Shown piece after piece: positions 1-11,000 of a DNA stretch of 64,000 bases (the stretch's first letter is position 1; each line of letters opens with the position of its first letter). Position numbers and translations under genes: made by a program. The notes under the pieces were generated by a model, which saw only the letters and a program-made list of their open reading frames with translations, had not been told where the DNA came from and ran no database searches. This DNA is from Aporrectodea caliginosa (Eukaryota > Annelida > Clitellata > Crassiclitellata > Lumbricidae), in contig JACEVL010000079.1 of NCBI GenBank assembly GCA_020284085.1, forward strand, positions 186,001-250,000, read 5' to 3'.

Positions 1-2388
1 ATTCTCCGCTGCAAAGCTCTTTAACACGTTTCGAAGTAACTTTCTGGTGTCATAATCCTGAACTATGCCACAGATGTGCCATAGCTCACCTGCACTGAAA
101 GCTTTGCCACACTTTCGGAAAGCACACTTTATTGGCAGATTTCGATCTTTTATGGACTGAATTATGTACTGAAGCAGGCATTCTTTGCAGTATGCATGTC
201 CACAAAGACTTAGCAAATAGCAGTCTTCACTTGAAACTTTGATATTCTCAGACAAACAGACTGGACACTCTGAGTTGGGAGTTTTTATGCCCACTGGAAC
301 ATCTATCCGCTGCTGCAGTGTAGATTTTATTTCGTCTGAGTACCTATTGAAAACATCGGCTTTTGTTTCAAGCCAAAGTTCAGGACGATCCTCAAATAAG
401 AAGTACTGTGAAATGTCTCTACTGCATTTGAGTTTGTCCAGATGAGATCTCATATTGTTGTACAAAATCTTCAAACCACTGGAATTAAAACAGGTCTTGT
501 CAAAGTCAAACAAGTACCAGCTCAATCCACAGGAATTAGGTTTTCCTGCCAGCTGCCTCTTCAGAATGCTAGCTGACTGACTCTTATTAGAAGGATCCCC
601 ATAGATGTACACTTTTTTATGAAACTTTGGCAGGTATATGCAAGTTTTTTTTAAATGCATCAGAAACTTCAGAACCTTTGTACCATCATTGCTCTGCAGG
701 TAATTAAATTGATGGTTGTCAAAAGTTACTTTAGCAGGTTGAAAGAAGTCCTCCAGATTTTGTGCTAGGCTGTGCATGTGACAACTCTCTGTGGCAGTCA
801 CACTCACAAGTACCTGAAGGTTAATGTTCGAACAATACACAGACGAAAGTGGATTCTGTATGATCCAACTCTCGACAAAATTTTCTTGTTGCATTCTACC
901 AAGCATTTCTTGCAATGGCTTTTCTATAAAACAATAAAAGTTTCGGGTCATCATGATGCGAATTGATTTTAGATCTGTTGCCAGTTTTGTTGGGTGTTTT
1001 AAGATAATCGAGAAGTTATATCTTGAAATGCTTTCTATGCACCTGGTTCCAACTCTACCAGCATACACGTTTGGAAAGACAAGTTTGAGTTCAAACTGGT
1101 TAGGATTTTCTGAATTTGCTTGTGCCCAGATGGCAGTGCTGTTCTGCCTTCCGTCAGTTGTCAGTCCCGCTTCTGCAAAAGCCCGCATTACAGCAGCAAT
1201 GACAATTGTTTTGGCATCTTTACAAAACATTGAAACATTTCCTTTCTTTTCATCTTCTACTTTATCTCTGATCAAGCAGTGCAGAATTACTTCCACTGAA
1301 GTGTCAAAAACAACTATGTCTTCAACCAAGATATTTGTCTGTTTAGAAATCAGAGATTCAGTGTAGCATTCGTATTTTGCAGCATTTGCATTGGCTGACA
1401 TATGTTGGTAATTACCCAGAATCTCAATCTTCCTTTTGTATATAAAACTGTCATCCTCTTCATGGGTTGGAAAAATTTCTGCTGCTTTTGAAAAGTCTGA
1501 AGTATTGGCACATTTTCTTATATGAACCTCTCGAAGCTGTTTGCCGCGAAACCACTGAAAACCAGTTATGCCCAAGCACTGTAGCCCTTCTCCAATGTGC
1601 ATTCGTAAAGAACTGTATAAATTTGGAAAGGGTATCTCCAGTTCTTTCCTTTTCACTTCCATTTGAAGGCTTTTAAGTTCCTCTTCCAGCGCAGATTTTA
1701 CTTTGTCACAACCGACTTTGGGACACAGTATTCTCAGCTGTTTTAGGTCTCTGTTATACAAGACTTTTATGACATGTCCACAGATTAATTTAAGCCTCTC
1801 ACAAAATATTTCTGATAACGCAAGAGACCCAAGTTCAAAACTCATATATTCTGTGACAACGGGAATGCAAAAGAACTGATCCACCATGTCCTCTGGTGTC
1901 CTGTTGTGGTATTTGTACAGCATGGAAGCTGCCAAGTCGTCTCCAACACAAACAAGAAGATTCACCTCCTCTGGAATGTGATCCTTGGTCAAAGCATCCA
2001 GAGCAAGCACGAATCTTGGTGGTTCGCTTGTTAACCTGTAACATGATTTACTTCCAATAAGACCTTGAACCCTTGAAGAAAGCTGTATATAGCCCAAGTC
2101 TTTATGACCTTGGTAAATGCACAGACGATTGTACCATAGTTTTGCCATGATTTCCATCATTGTTTCATGCACAAGTCGTACATCGTTGTTGAAACTGAGT
2201 GTAGTTGGTTTCTTTAGATCTGATACAAGTGCAACGACCTCTGTGTAGCGATCACGCAAATGTTTATCTATCTCTTTAAATTTTGTCTCTTTGAAACCAT
2301 TTTGGTCAAACCATGCCACTTGTTGAGATCTCTGTTTTCCAGATTTAGTGTGAAGTTTCATACACCATTGACTAACAGCACTCATAAC

Positions 2389-4083
2389 GAAGATTGCCAA
2401 AGTTATTCCTATATTCAAATCTGGTAGCTCTCAAGATATGACTAACTATCGTCCCATATCGACTTTGACTAGTTTCTCTAAGATACTTGAAAAGATTGTC
2501 CATAAAAGATTATATGATTTCCTAGATGTGAACCAGATTTTATATGATAACCAGTTCGGCTTTCGAAGGAATCATTCCACTGCTTTGGCTATCCTTGAAA
2601 CCATTGACCGTATTTCGGAATCTATGGATTCTCATAAACAAACACTGGGGGTTTTCCTCGATCTTTCTAAAGCCTTCGATTCGATCCGGCATGATATCCT
2701 TTTGGACAAACTATCACATTATGGCATTCGTGGCTTACCATTGGAATGGTTTGGTTCTTTTCTTACTAACAGATTCCAGTTTGTCTCTTATGCTGGCGCC
2801 ATTTCTGACCTACTTCCCATTCTCTGTGGGGTTCCCCAGGGGTCCATACTTGGCCCTCTACTTTTCTTAATCTATATTAATGATGTTTCTCATTCCTCTA
2901 AGACCCTTACTTTTATACTCTTTGCTGATGACACGTCTGCCTTTCTTTCCTCGTCCAGAGTGCTGCATCTTTTCCAGGACATGACTCTCGAACTTAATCA
3001 TCTTTCCAACTGGTTCTGTGCTAACTTTTTATTACTTAATATAAAGAAATCTAATTATGTTTTGTTCAGTGGTCCTAGGACCACCTACACTGACCTAAAT
3101 ATACAACCCCTACTAATAAATTCTGTTGAACTGAAACGTGTTCCTAATGTAAAATTTTTAGGTGTTATTCTTGACGAACACTTGACTTGGCATGACCATA
3201 TTTTGATGGTTAAAAACAAAGTATCTAAGGTGGTGGGCATTATTAACACACTCAAGTGGAAGCTGCCTACTGGAATCCTAAGGAATTTATATAATTCGCT
3301 TATGCTGCCCTACCTAACGTACTGTACTACTGCTTGGGCTGGAGGCTCTCCAAATCGCCTTAAACCTATTTTTTACTCCAGAAGAGATCGATTAGAATCA
3401 TTGCTGGTGTACATTACCTTGCCCATAGTTCCCCACTATTCAAATCTCTCAATTTACTCTCCATATATGATATTTATCGTCATCAACTGGCCACTCTTAT
3501 GTATAGGCATCAGATGGGTCTTCTTCCTCCCATATTTAAAAAATTTTTCACAACTAATTCTGACCTCCACCAATATAATACACGTAAGAAGCACGATTAT
3601 CGATCTGCGTTATCTAGAATTGGGGCTCGCTCTTCCTCGGTTCGTATCACGGGTCCCAAACTATGGAATTCTATTGATCCTTCTGTACGGTCTGCCCTTT
3701 CTCTTTCATCCTTTAAATATACTTTTAAATCCTTATTGGTCTCCCAGTACTTCTAAATTATCCTACTTTACTCGAAATTAATATTGTTGACTTCCAGTGA
3801 TCCTTTCCTGATGTAGCCTTTCTGTTTTTGCTTCTAGTACCACCCTACCCATCTAGTTTTCCTACCTATGGGGATGACTCGATAAGCACTTTGTGCTTCT
3901 TCTCCTCATCAGTTGTTATTCTAGTGCTTATGAACCGATGTATCTTATTATTGCACTGTTTATAACATTAACTTGTCTAGTTAACATTTCTGAACATTGT
4001 TTTAATGTATATTATGTTTGTTTTTTTTTCTATTGAGTTCTTGCTGTTCGCTTATTCAAATAAATAAATAAATAAATAAATAA
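2389..4083 (+). mobile_element. 5'-truncated non-LTR retrotransposon (CR1/L2/Jockey-like) in RBR copy A
   Basis: The inserted DNA is defined by comparison with intact copy B: CTCATAAC at 2,381-2,388 and CTGTCTG at 4,084 are adjacent in B (28,717-28,730). The insert carries a reverse transcriptase reading frame from its first bases, a 3' untranslated stretch of about 320 bp, and an (AAAT)n tail at about 4,058-4,083. ATAAC at the left junction and at 4,080-4,084 may be a 5-bp target duplication, but it overlaps the tail repeat. The 5' end is truncated, as is usual for target-primed reverse transcription. The clade call rests on the RT motifs and C-terminal signature only. Confidence 0.88.
2390..3756 (+). 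pseudogene. LINE reverse transcriptase, 5'-truncated and frameshifted
   Basis: The frame opens in RT fingers (VIPIFKSG, NYRPIS), then QFGFRRNHST, the catalytic motif A segment FLDLSKAFDSI, GVPQGSILGPLLFLIYIND and the motif C box FADDTS. The last part, with NTRKKHDYR and GPKLWNSIDPSVR typical of LINE C-termini, is in another frame from about 3,376. The change falls in a T run at about 3,369-3,374, so a single-base slip is likely. The endonuclease domain is missing through 5' truncation. The copy is dead but recently active by appearance. Confidence 0.85.
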
Positions 4084-4345
4084 CTGTCTGAATGTCTCCT
4101 AGTTCACTGAAATTTGCTGCTTTTGTAATTCCAGATTCAAAGACATCTGTGAAGCCACTGTCATCCATGAAAACTGAAGTGATGAGTCCTTCCAGAAAGA
4201 TATCCTTTTCAAGGCACTCCTCAAGAAACTTCTGCCTTTTGAGATGGAATTCCTGATTTTGGGCTATTGAAGACTCGCCAGTGTTTGAGTTGTTTTTCAT
4301 GTTGTACTTGGAAGCAATGTCTGTAGGCTGAAATTCACCAATAAC

Positions 4346-5009
4346 CTGCACATAAAGAAACGTACTTGGATTACCATAAGTACAGTGTATTATGTTTGGT
4401 TAATGAAAGATTAGGGTTACACATGTCTCAAGTCAATATAACTAATTAACAAGTATTTCAATCATAGGATGTTGCATGAATTTATCTTACTTCTGTGGTT
4501 TTCTATATATTTCATTTTGTCTAGCATCACATACAAACTCACAAATAAACTCTAATAGTCTGTTCATCCTCCCCATTTCAACGTCATCCAACTGGCCCCT
4601 TTTGCTCATTCTACTAGAACATTTAGCTCCGACCTTATAATTTCTGAACATTTTAAATTATACTAATTCTGCTTCTTCTGTCTTCGTTGTTTGAATAACT
4701 ATATGGCAGTCATCATAAATGTTTTGAATCTTAATTATATTATCACAATAGTTCACTGATATTACAACTAAATGTACTGCTCTCTTTTTGAAAGAGAAAA
4801 GTAACAAATGGTTGCCTGAATTAAATTAATCACATTTAAGTACATTTAAGTAGTAGTGAAAATTCTACCAGTTACATGTACAACTTTTAATCTGTTTGTT
4901 TTGTTTCTCCCATTTTTAAATTAAAATACTTAAAACTATTAAAATCTGTTCAATGCAAACACTTCTATTACTAAATGAATGTGTAACTCATTGACAATCG
5001 TATGCTTAG

Positions 5010-5052
<43 letters not shown>

Positions 5053-5689
5053 AAGTATTCTTAATGCACGCAAAGTCACAAGTAGGCAAAATAGCAAAAT
5101 GATGTCGTATTGCACAATTAAACTAGTCTACACCTAAAATAAAGCTAGACTTCTCCCGACTGTTACTAAAACTATGATCTTGAGGATTGGCTTTGCTTAA
5201 ATACTGGTGAAAACTGCTCTCCCGGCATGGAACAAATCTTGTGTAGCACTGAGAAATTAAGATGATTTAATTGTTACACTTAATAGACATAATATGTCTA
5301 TTAAGTGTAACATGTAGGCTATTACATTATTATATGTAATAGCCTACACTAGAACTGGAGGTGACATAAATGTTGGTGACGAATTGAACTAAAGTTGAGA
5401 TAAGATACAGATGCAGATCATGGCGACAAGATATCATTCATACGAAATTTTTATTATAATCATAGAAAGTACGGTATAGCCATAAGAGGTAATCTTATTA
5501 TGTGATGTAGGCCTATGTGAACATTTCTCGCAAAGATGCAGGAACCTAAGCCAATAATTAGTTAATCTATTTCAGAATGGTAATCGAAATCTTGACATTT
5601 CTAGCCAACACCAATTAATAGACAGATATGGTCAAACTGTGTTTCAGGTCACGATCGATGGATCAGACAGGTGTAGAGTCAGACGGTTA
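4346..5689 (-). other. Intron of RBR copy A with shared flank and decayed exon-1-like piece
   Basis: Noncoding DNA that matches the intron of copy B (28,986-30,700) in scattered blocks, for example ATGCAGATCATGGCGACAAG in both, which shows the duplication was genomic. At about 4,868-4,913 (minus) lies a relic of exon 1: ATGGGAGAAACA followed within nine codons by TAA, the same stop as in copy B's relic at 29,753-29,779. A (TTA)n microsatellite sits at about 5,013-5,050. Two adjacent hairpins at 5,272-5,348 are reported separately. Confidence 0.65.
5272..5348. repeat. Two adjacent perfect hairpins
   Basis: Arms 5,272-5,290 and 5,294-5,312 are perfect 19-bp inverted repeats with a 3-base centre. 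Immediately after, arms 5,313-5,327 and 5,334-5,348 are perfect 15-bp inverted repeats with a 6-base loop. The orthologous part of copy B (about 30,078-30,110) has a related but unpaired sequence. Confidence 0.85.
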
Positions 5690-5697
5690 GCGATCTG

Positions 5698-6057
5698 TAG
5701 GGTAGTCCCTAAATCACGGTCAAAAAGTGAAAAAATCACGGCCTACTTTTGCAAAAATAGAAAAATTCACGGCAACGTGTTTTTCCAAGAATTTTCTCGA
5801 GGGGGGGTAGTAACGACTATTTTCCAAGAATAATTTTCGAGGGGGGTAGTAACGACTATTTTCCAACAATAATTTTCGAGGGGGTAGTAACAGCCATTTT
5901 TTGACGTGTTTCGCAACCATTTTTAACGTGTTTTTACAAAAAGTGCTGAAAATGTGAAAAATCACGGAAAATCACGGCAAACGGCAAAATTCACGGCAAA
6001 CGGCGAAATTCACGATTTCCGTGATTTCCGTGAATTCGTGATTTAGGGACTACCCTA
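5698..6057. mobile_element. hAT-like MITE, family 1, with 8-bp target duplication
   Basis: A 360-bp element with terminal inverted repeats TAGGGTAGTCCCTAAATCACG and its complement, flanked by GCGATCTG at 5,690-5,697 and 6,058-6,065. Copy B lacks it at the matching place (near 30,505), an empty site. It codes for nothing. The middle (about 5,785-5,895) holds about three units of a minisatellite with TTTTCGAGGGGG and GTAGTAACGAC; outside that are many copies of AATCACGG and TTCACGGCAAACGG. The 8-bp duplication and YAG-type ends fit hAT; P and Merlin elements are alternatives. A relative lies at 33,798-34,085. Confidence 0.88.
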
Positions 6058-6065
6058 GCGATCTG

Positions 6066-6353
6066 TTTCTGATTCTTCCGATCCTCCAAGCTTTCTGGTT
6101 CTGAACAAAACCCGCCTTATAGCAGCTCTGATAGCTGCTTCCTCTCTCTCACTCTCTCGTCTATTTAGAATTGAAGCGCCGAGAGAGGTATAGGGAAGAC
6201 GTCGTGGTATCACGGTAGGATTTGTGGAAAAGGTTATGAGATAATGATATACGAGTATAATACGACAGATAAGATAAGGAGTTAAGAAAGGTGAACAGAA
6301 CCTACAACTATAAGTGTGCTGCTCTTTGTTTATCCCGTAGTTTACGTTGCTAC
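6066..6353. other. Remainder of duplicated RBR intron and edge of the 37-bp-repeat element
   Basis: The segment resembles copy B at 30,505-30,740 (GCTGCTTCCT, GGGATTTGTGGAAAA) and so belongs to the duplicated intron. The last 20 bases (CCCGTAGTTTACGTTGC) are the end of the 37-bp-repeat element split by the Gypsy insertion; its other part resumes at 13,894. Confidence 0.55.
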
Positions 6354-7289
6354 TGTCGGGAAACCAGGGGTCGTCTCTCTTAGTTCGTCTTCTTTGCTGA
6401 GTGGTTCAAGGCTCTACCAGGATGCCGAAACCCCAGGCCTCAACAAAGGTTGTCCGGTTCGACTCTCGTGGTCTATCGAGAGGTTTGAATGATCAACAGC
6501 GACACACTCACACACGTAGAACACCGCTTTAATAGTTCTTCTCATCGACGATTGACAGAATCACATCAACAGGCAACTTGACATCGAGAGAGAACTGCAC
6601 ATCTGCTTCCTCGTCACTCCTATCATCAAGCAGGCCCTCTAGCGACAGCGTCTCGGATGGCTGGTCCGTAGATCGACGGCAGGTCCTCTTCAGACTCCAC
6701 CAAGACTGCGAGGCCGATGCAAAGCTCGAGGCCGAATCTTAAGGCGGTCTTCTCCAGACTGACTGTCCCATGGCCAACCCCTGCCTTATATACCTATCAG
6801 AGGTGCAGAAAACCCTGGTGCCCCAACACCTTTTCCATGCGGTGCAACTAGAAATGGCACCGGTGCAATATCTCAAAATGGCACCGGTGGTGCAGTTTCT
6901 CAAAAGAGCACCGGTGGTGCAGTTTTACCGGCCGGTGCTACCTACTCACCACAGGGTATATCTTAAATTGGCACCGGTGCAGTTTTACCAGCAAGTGCTA
7001 TATGTAAACCACATGATATATCCTATAATGGCACCGGTGCAGTTTCACCAGCAATTGCTATATATAAAGCACAGGACATTTCCTAAAATGGCTCCGGTGC
7101 AGTTTGCAGCTCTCTCGGTGTCAATATCAACAGGTACAGAACAAGAAATCGCACCAATACAATATTAAACATCGGCGCTCCATAGAGTGTCGAATCAGCT
7201 AGTTCAACCGTAGCAGCTCTATAGGAGGTGACTTAAAATCGCACCACGGCGCCCCATAGAGTGCCAAGTCAATTACGAATTTCGCAACA
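6354..7289 (-). repeat. 3' LTR of the Gypsy element
   Basis: Same length (936 bp) as the other LTR and almost identical. From about 6,836 to 7,120 it holds an irregular tandem array in which the palindrome GCACCGGTGC or a variant recurs about seven times, partly with a 60-bp period. Open frames across this part are by-products of the repeats. Confidence 0.93.
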
Positions 7290-8019
7290 ATCCCCGCCGA
7301 CCAACAATACCGAAAGTCCCTTTTCGGAAACCAAGGTCGACCCAAAACTTAAAATTTGGCCAAAACCATGACTCCAAAGAAAATCTAAATGAGCTGCTAC
7401 AGTTAGCAAGCAAAGATCCATATCACATCATAAAGTTCTCAACTGCTAAATAAAAGTCCATATAAAAAAACGACTTATGTCTCTCAGTGTCCAACTACAA
7501 CGCTAAAACATTATGTTAAGCAGAATAGATTAAATGCTTCATCACTGTCCATTTCAGCGTCCAAGGCGTTTCGCCTAATATCCACTATCAATCAACGAGA
7601 CTTAAGTGCAAGAGATAACTAGAGTAAAGTCTTTGCATCAAAACAATCAAAGAAAACAGCAACCGACAAAACTCAAAACGAAAGCTCTCAAAACAAAAGT
7701 CTCTCCGCAGTCTCAAAAATTTCACGCAAAGTCTCTCGAACACACATCTAGCATCAGTCTCTCAAAGCCGAAGCCGAGTCTCTACACATCTACCAGACCA
7801 AAAGACCCTCAACAGCAAAGTCCCAAAGCAAAAGTCTTGAAGAAGCAAAAGTCTCAAAGCAGTCTCCCTGCAGAGTCTCAAGCTGAGTCAGCAAAAGTCT
7901 CGAAGAAAAGTTTCCACGTAGAGTCTCAGCAAAAGTCTAAAAGCAGAGTCTTGTGTCGCCGTTCGATAAAGCCGTTGCCAAAATCGAGTCCGGACATCGC
8001 CCTGTCAAAACACCGTGAC
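7290..8019 (-). other. 3' untranslated interior of the Gypsy element
   Basis: About 730 bp between the polyprotein stop and the 3' LTR. At about 7,600-7,960 the plus strand repeats AAGTCTC or GAGTCTC more than a dozen times at irregular spacing. This creates an antisense open frame rich in Lys, Ser and Gln, which I do not regard as a gene. Confidence 0.6.
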
Positions 8020-11000
8020 TTACTGAAACCGTACGGGTTTCCGTATCACCCGACGCGGTCGAGGGTGGTTCTCGAAGACCTCGCTGTGTTCTTCCGTAGG
8101 TTGATTGTCGTTGGTGTCGTCTTCCCTCGCCGACTGAAAACAATGCTTCAACTTGTCCACATGAGCGACAAAGGGAGGGGACCTCGGCGACTTTCGCAGC
8201 AAATAGTTGACCGGCCCGCATCGTTTCAAGACTTCATAAGGCCCGCAATAAAGTTTCTGCCACTTGGGGCTTCGTCCCTGGTACCTTCGCGGAGTAAAGT
8301 ACCAAACAGAGGTTCCCACGTCGAAAGTGGCGGGACGTACACGGAGGTCGTAATCATGTTTCCTCCGTTCTGCTGCTCGACGTAATTGCTCACGTACCTC
8401 CCGATACGCTGTCTCCATTCTTTCGGCTAAGTCTTCGACATAACTTGAGTAGGTGGCGTTGTCCAATTCGAATCCCGGGGGCCGTCCATAAACAAGATCC
8501 AGAGGCATCCGATTTTCTCTCCCATACAGTAATCGGTTTGGTGAGAACCCGGTTACCTGGTGGATTGATGCCCGATACGCCGCCAAAACGTGAGGCAAAA
8601 CCTCATCCCAGTCGCGCTGGTGGCTACTAATGATTTTTCCCAGCATAGCGTTTAGCGTGCGGTGGAACCTCTCAATTAGGCCGTTCCCACTAGGGTGGTA
8701 ACTGGACGTCCTAACCTTGTCTACGCCTAGGAGCCTACACAACTCTTGAAACAAATGCCCCTCAAAATTCGTCCCTTGATCCGTGAGAATCTGCAATGGC
8801 GCCCCGTATCTCACGATAACATTTTCGACCAACGCCTTCGCTACTGATACGGCTTCCTGGTTAGCCATCGGGATCGCTTCCACATATTTACTGAAATTGT
8901 CCATCATGGTCAAAATGTAGATGTTACCCTTCCTACTCCTTGGATGTGGTCCCGTTATATCCAAACTCAAACGCTCCCAAGGTTCTCCACAGGGCAGCGG
9001 CTGAAGTGGCCCTTGCCTGGGGGGTTTCCCTCTGCGATACTGGTTGCACTGGGGACAGCGTTGGCAAAAACGCTTCACGTCTCCCGACCAACCAACCCAG
9101 TACGCTCTCCTACGGATCTGCCATCGGGTTCGGCGCACTCCCAGGTGCCCGCCGGTTATTCCCGTGTGCGCGAGTCTCAAAAATTCCTCTTTCAAAGTCT
9201 TGGGCAACAGCAACTGTTCCACATCATCCATTCTTTTCCTGTACATAATGCCGTCTCGCAAATACAAACTCTCTCGCTGATGCCAGTACACCTTAACGGT
9301 AGCGCTCTCTGATAACACTTCCAGCAAATCGGGTACCGTAGCACCTTCAATCAACCACTGTTTTACGACCCTCAGGTCAGGATCTGCCTCCTGCGCTACT
9401 AAAATAGGGTCCGTTGAATCTGACTCATCACTCGGTGGCGCTAAGGTCGCTGTTCTCGTGGCCGCTACCACAGGAATCTGATCCTCTAATCCGCACTGAC
9501 GACAAGGTTTTCGCGACAGAGCATCGGCATTGCCATGCCTCCTTCCTGGTCGGTGAATTATCTCAAACTCATACTCGGACAACCGCTCGAGCCACCGACC
9601 TTGCTGTCCAATCGGCTCTGGAGTTTTCCACAACCACCTCAATGCAGCATGATCTGTACGCAATTCAAACTTCCTGCCCAGCAAATACTGACGATAATAC
9701 TTCACGAAGTACACAATAGCCAGCAATTCCTTTCGTGTAATACAATATTTGACCTCGGCTGTGGACAAAAGACGGCTTCCATAGGCTATCACCTTCTCCT
9801 CTCCCTCAACTCTCTGCGACAATACAGCTCCAATTCCTATGTCAGAGGCATCACAATCTAAGACATAGACCCCTTCACTCTTTGGCAGTGTTAGCACTGG
9901 TGCCGTAGTCAGAGCCACCTTAAGTCTGGAAAAAGCAGTCTGGCACTCATCATCCCAAACAAATGCTCTACCCTTCTTGGTGAGAGCAAACAAGGGTGCA
10001 GCCATAGATGAAAATCCCCTAATAAACTTCCGATAATAGGAGCAGAGCCCCAAAAATGCACGTACATCTGTCAATCGTTCCGGCACTGGCCAAGCTGTCA
10101 CATCTTCCACTTTGGATGGGTCTACCGCCACCCCGTCTGGAGTCATCACATGCCCCAAGAAACTGACAGTTCTCCTCAATAGCTGACATTTAGTTGGCTT
10201 CAATTTCAGATGCGCCTCTCTCAATCTCTGCAGAACCTGTTTTAACCGCTCAAGGTGTTGATCCAAGTCATTACCAAAAATAATGACATCATCCAGATAC
10301 ACTAAACATGTCTCAAAATTCAATCCGGATAGGGCAATGTCCATCAAACGCTGGAACGTAGCCGGAGCGTTACATAAACCAAAGGGCATCACCCTCCAAC
10401 GGAATATCCCTCTCCGAGTGACAAAGGCTGTCTTATCCGCATCTTTCATGTCCATCGCTACCTGGTGGTAGCCACTCCGCAAGTCCAGCGTACTGAACCA
10501 GCTCGCTCCTGACAAGGCATCTAAACATTCGTCCACCCTGGGAAGGGGGTACGAGTCCTTCTTCGTGCACTCATTTAAATGTCGATAGTCTATACAGAAC
10601 CTCATCGTTCCATCTTTCTTTCGTGCCAGAACTACATTGGCAGCCCACTCACTCACTGCTGGTTCAATCACTCCATCTGCTATCATCTGGTCCATTCGCT
10701 CATCTATTGCGGCCTGGTACGCGAAGGGTTGCCTTCGTAACGGTTGCCTCACTGGCGCCGCGTCTCCCGTGTCTATTCGATGAGCGCATATCGATGTCCT
10801 GCCCAAGTCTCCTTCACTCGTGGAAAATACGTCACGATATTCCCGCAGGAGTCCCTCCAGCTTCTTCTTAGCTTCAGGCGGCACGTCCTCAGGCAACTCA
10901 TTTAATAGTGCCTCTTCGAACGGCGGCTCTCGGGGACTCTCCTGCGTCTCACCACTTACTTCTATCTGAACGGGGTACAAACCGCCTAACAGTTGATCCT

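Larger units (their letters stand above)
1..4345 (-). pseudogene. RBR E3 ubiquitin ligase copy A, exon 2, split by a LINE
   Basis: Minus-strand paralogue of the gene at 25,977-28,985. Positions 1-2,388 align with 26,337-28,724 with no net length change, and 4,080-4,345 carries the exon start. I read the frame by hand from 2,388 to 1: no in-frame stop, so 796 codons are open and run off the window edge. The RING1 zinc ligands at about 150-260 (CPVCLSE, CGHAYC, KEC, later cysteines) are kept. A hand count over the first 120 bases gives 10 differences from copy B. A 1.7-kb LINE separates the first roughly 89 codons from the rest; reading from the start enters the LINE's tail repeat and stops at 4,052. 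Exon 2 probably begins at 4,345 after a TGCAG acceptor; the only start seen for a longer N-terminus is the upstream exon at 14,767-14,817. The C-terminal IBR and RING2 lie outside the window. Called a pseudogene because of the LINE; the frame itself is otherwise undamaged. Confidence 0.85.

Noticed and set aside
6770..7168. Open frame in the LTR (also at 13,182-13,772)
   Set aside because: Duplicated because the LTR is duplicated; peptide is a translation of the CACCGGTG array and runs against the element's sense.
7606..8385. 259-codon plus-strand frame rich in Lys, Ser and Gln
   Set aside because: It is antisense to the Gypsy pol end and to the AGTCTC repeats; composition follows the repeats and no domain is visible.
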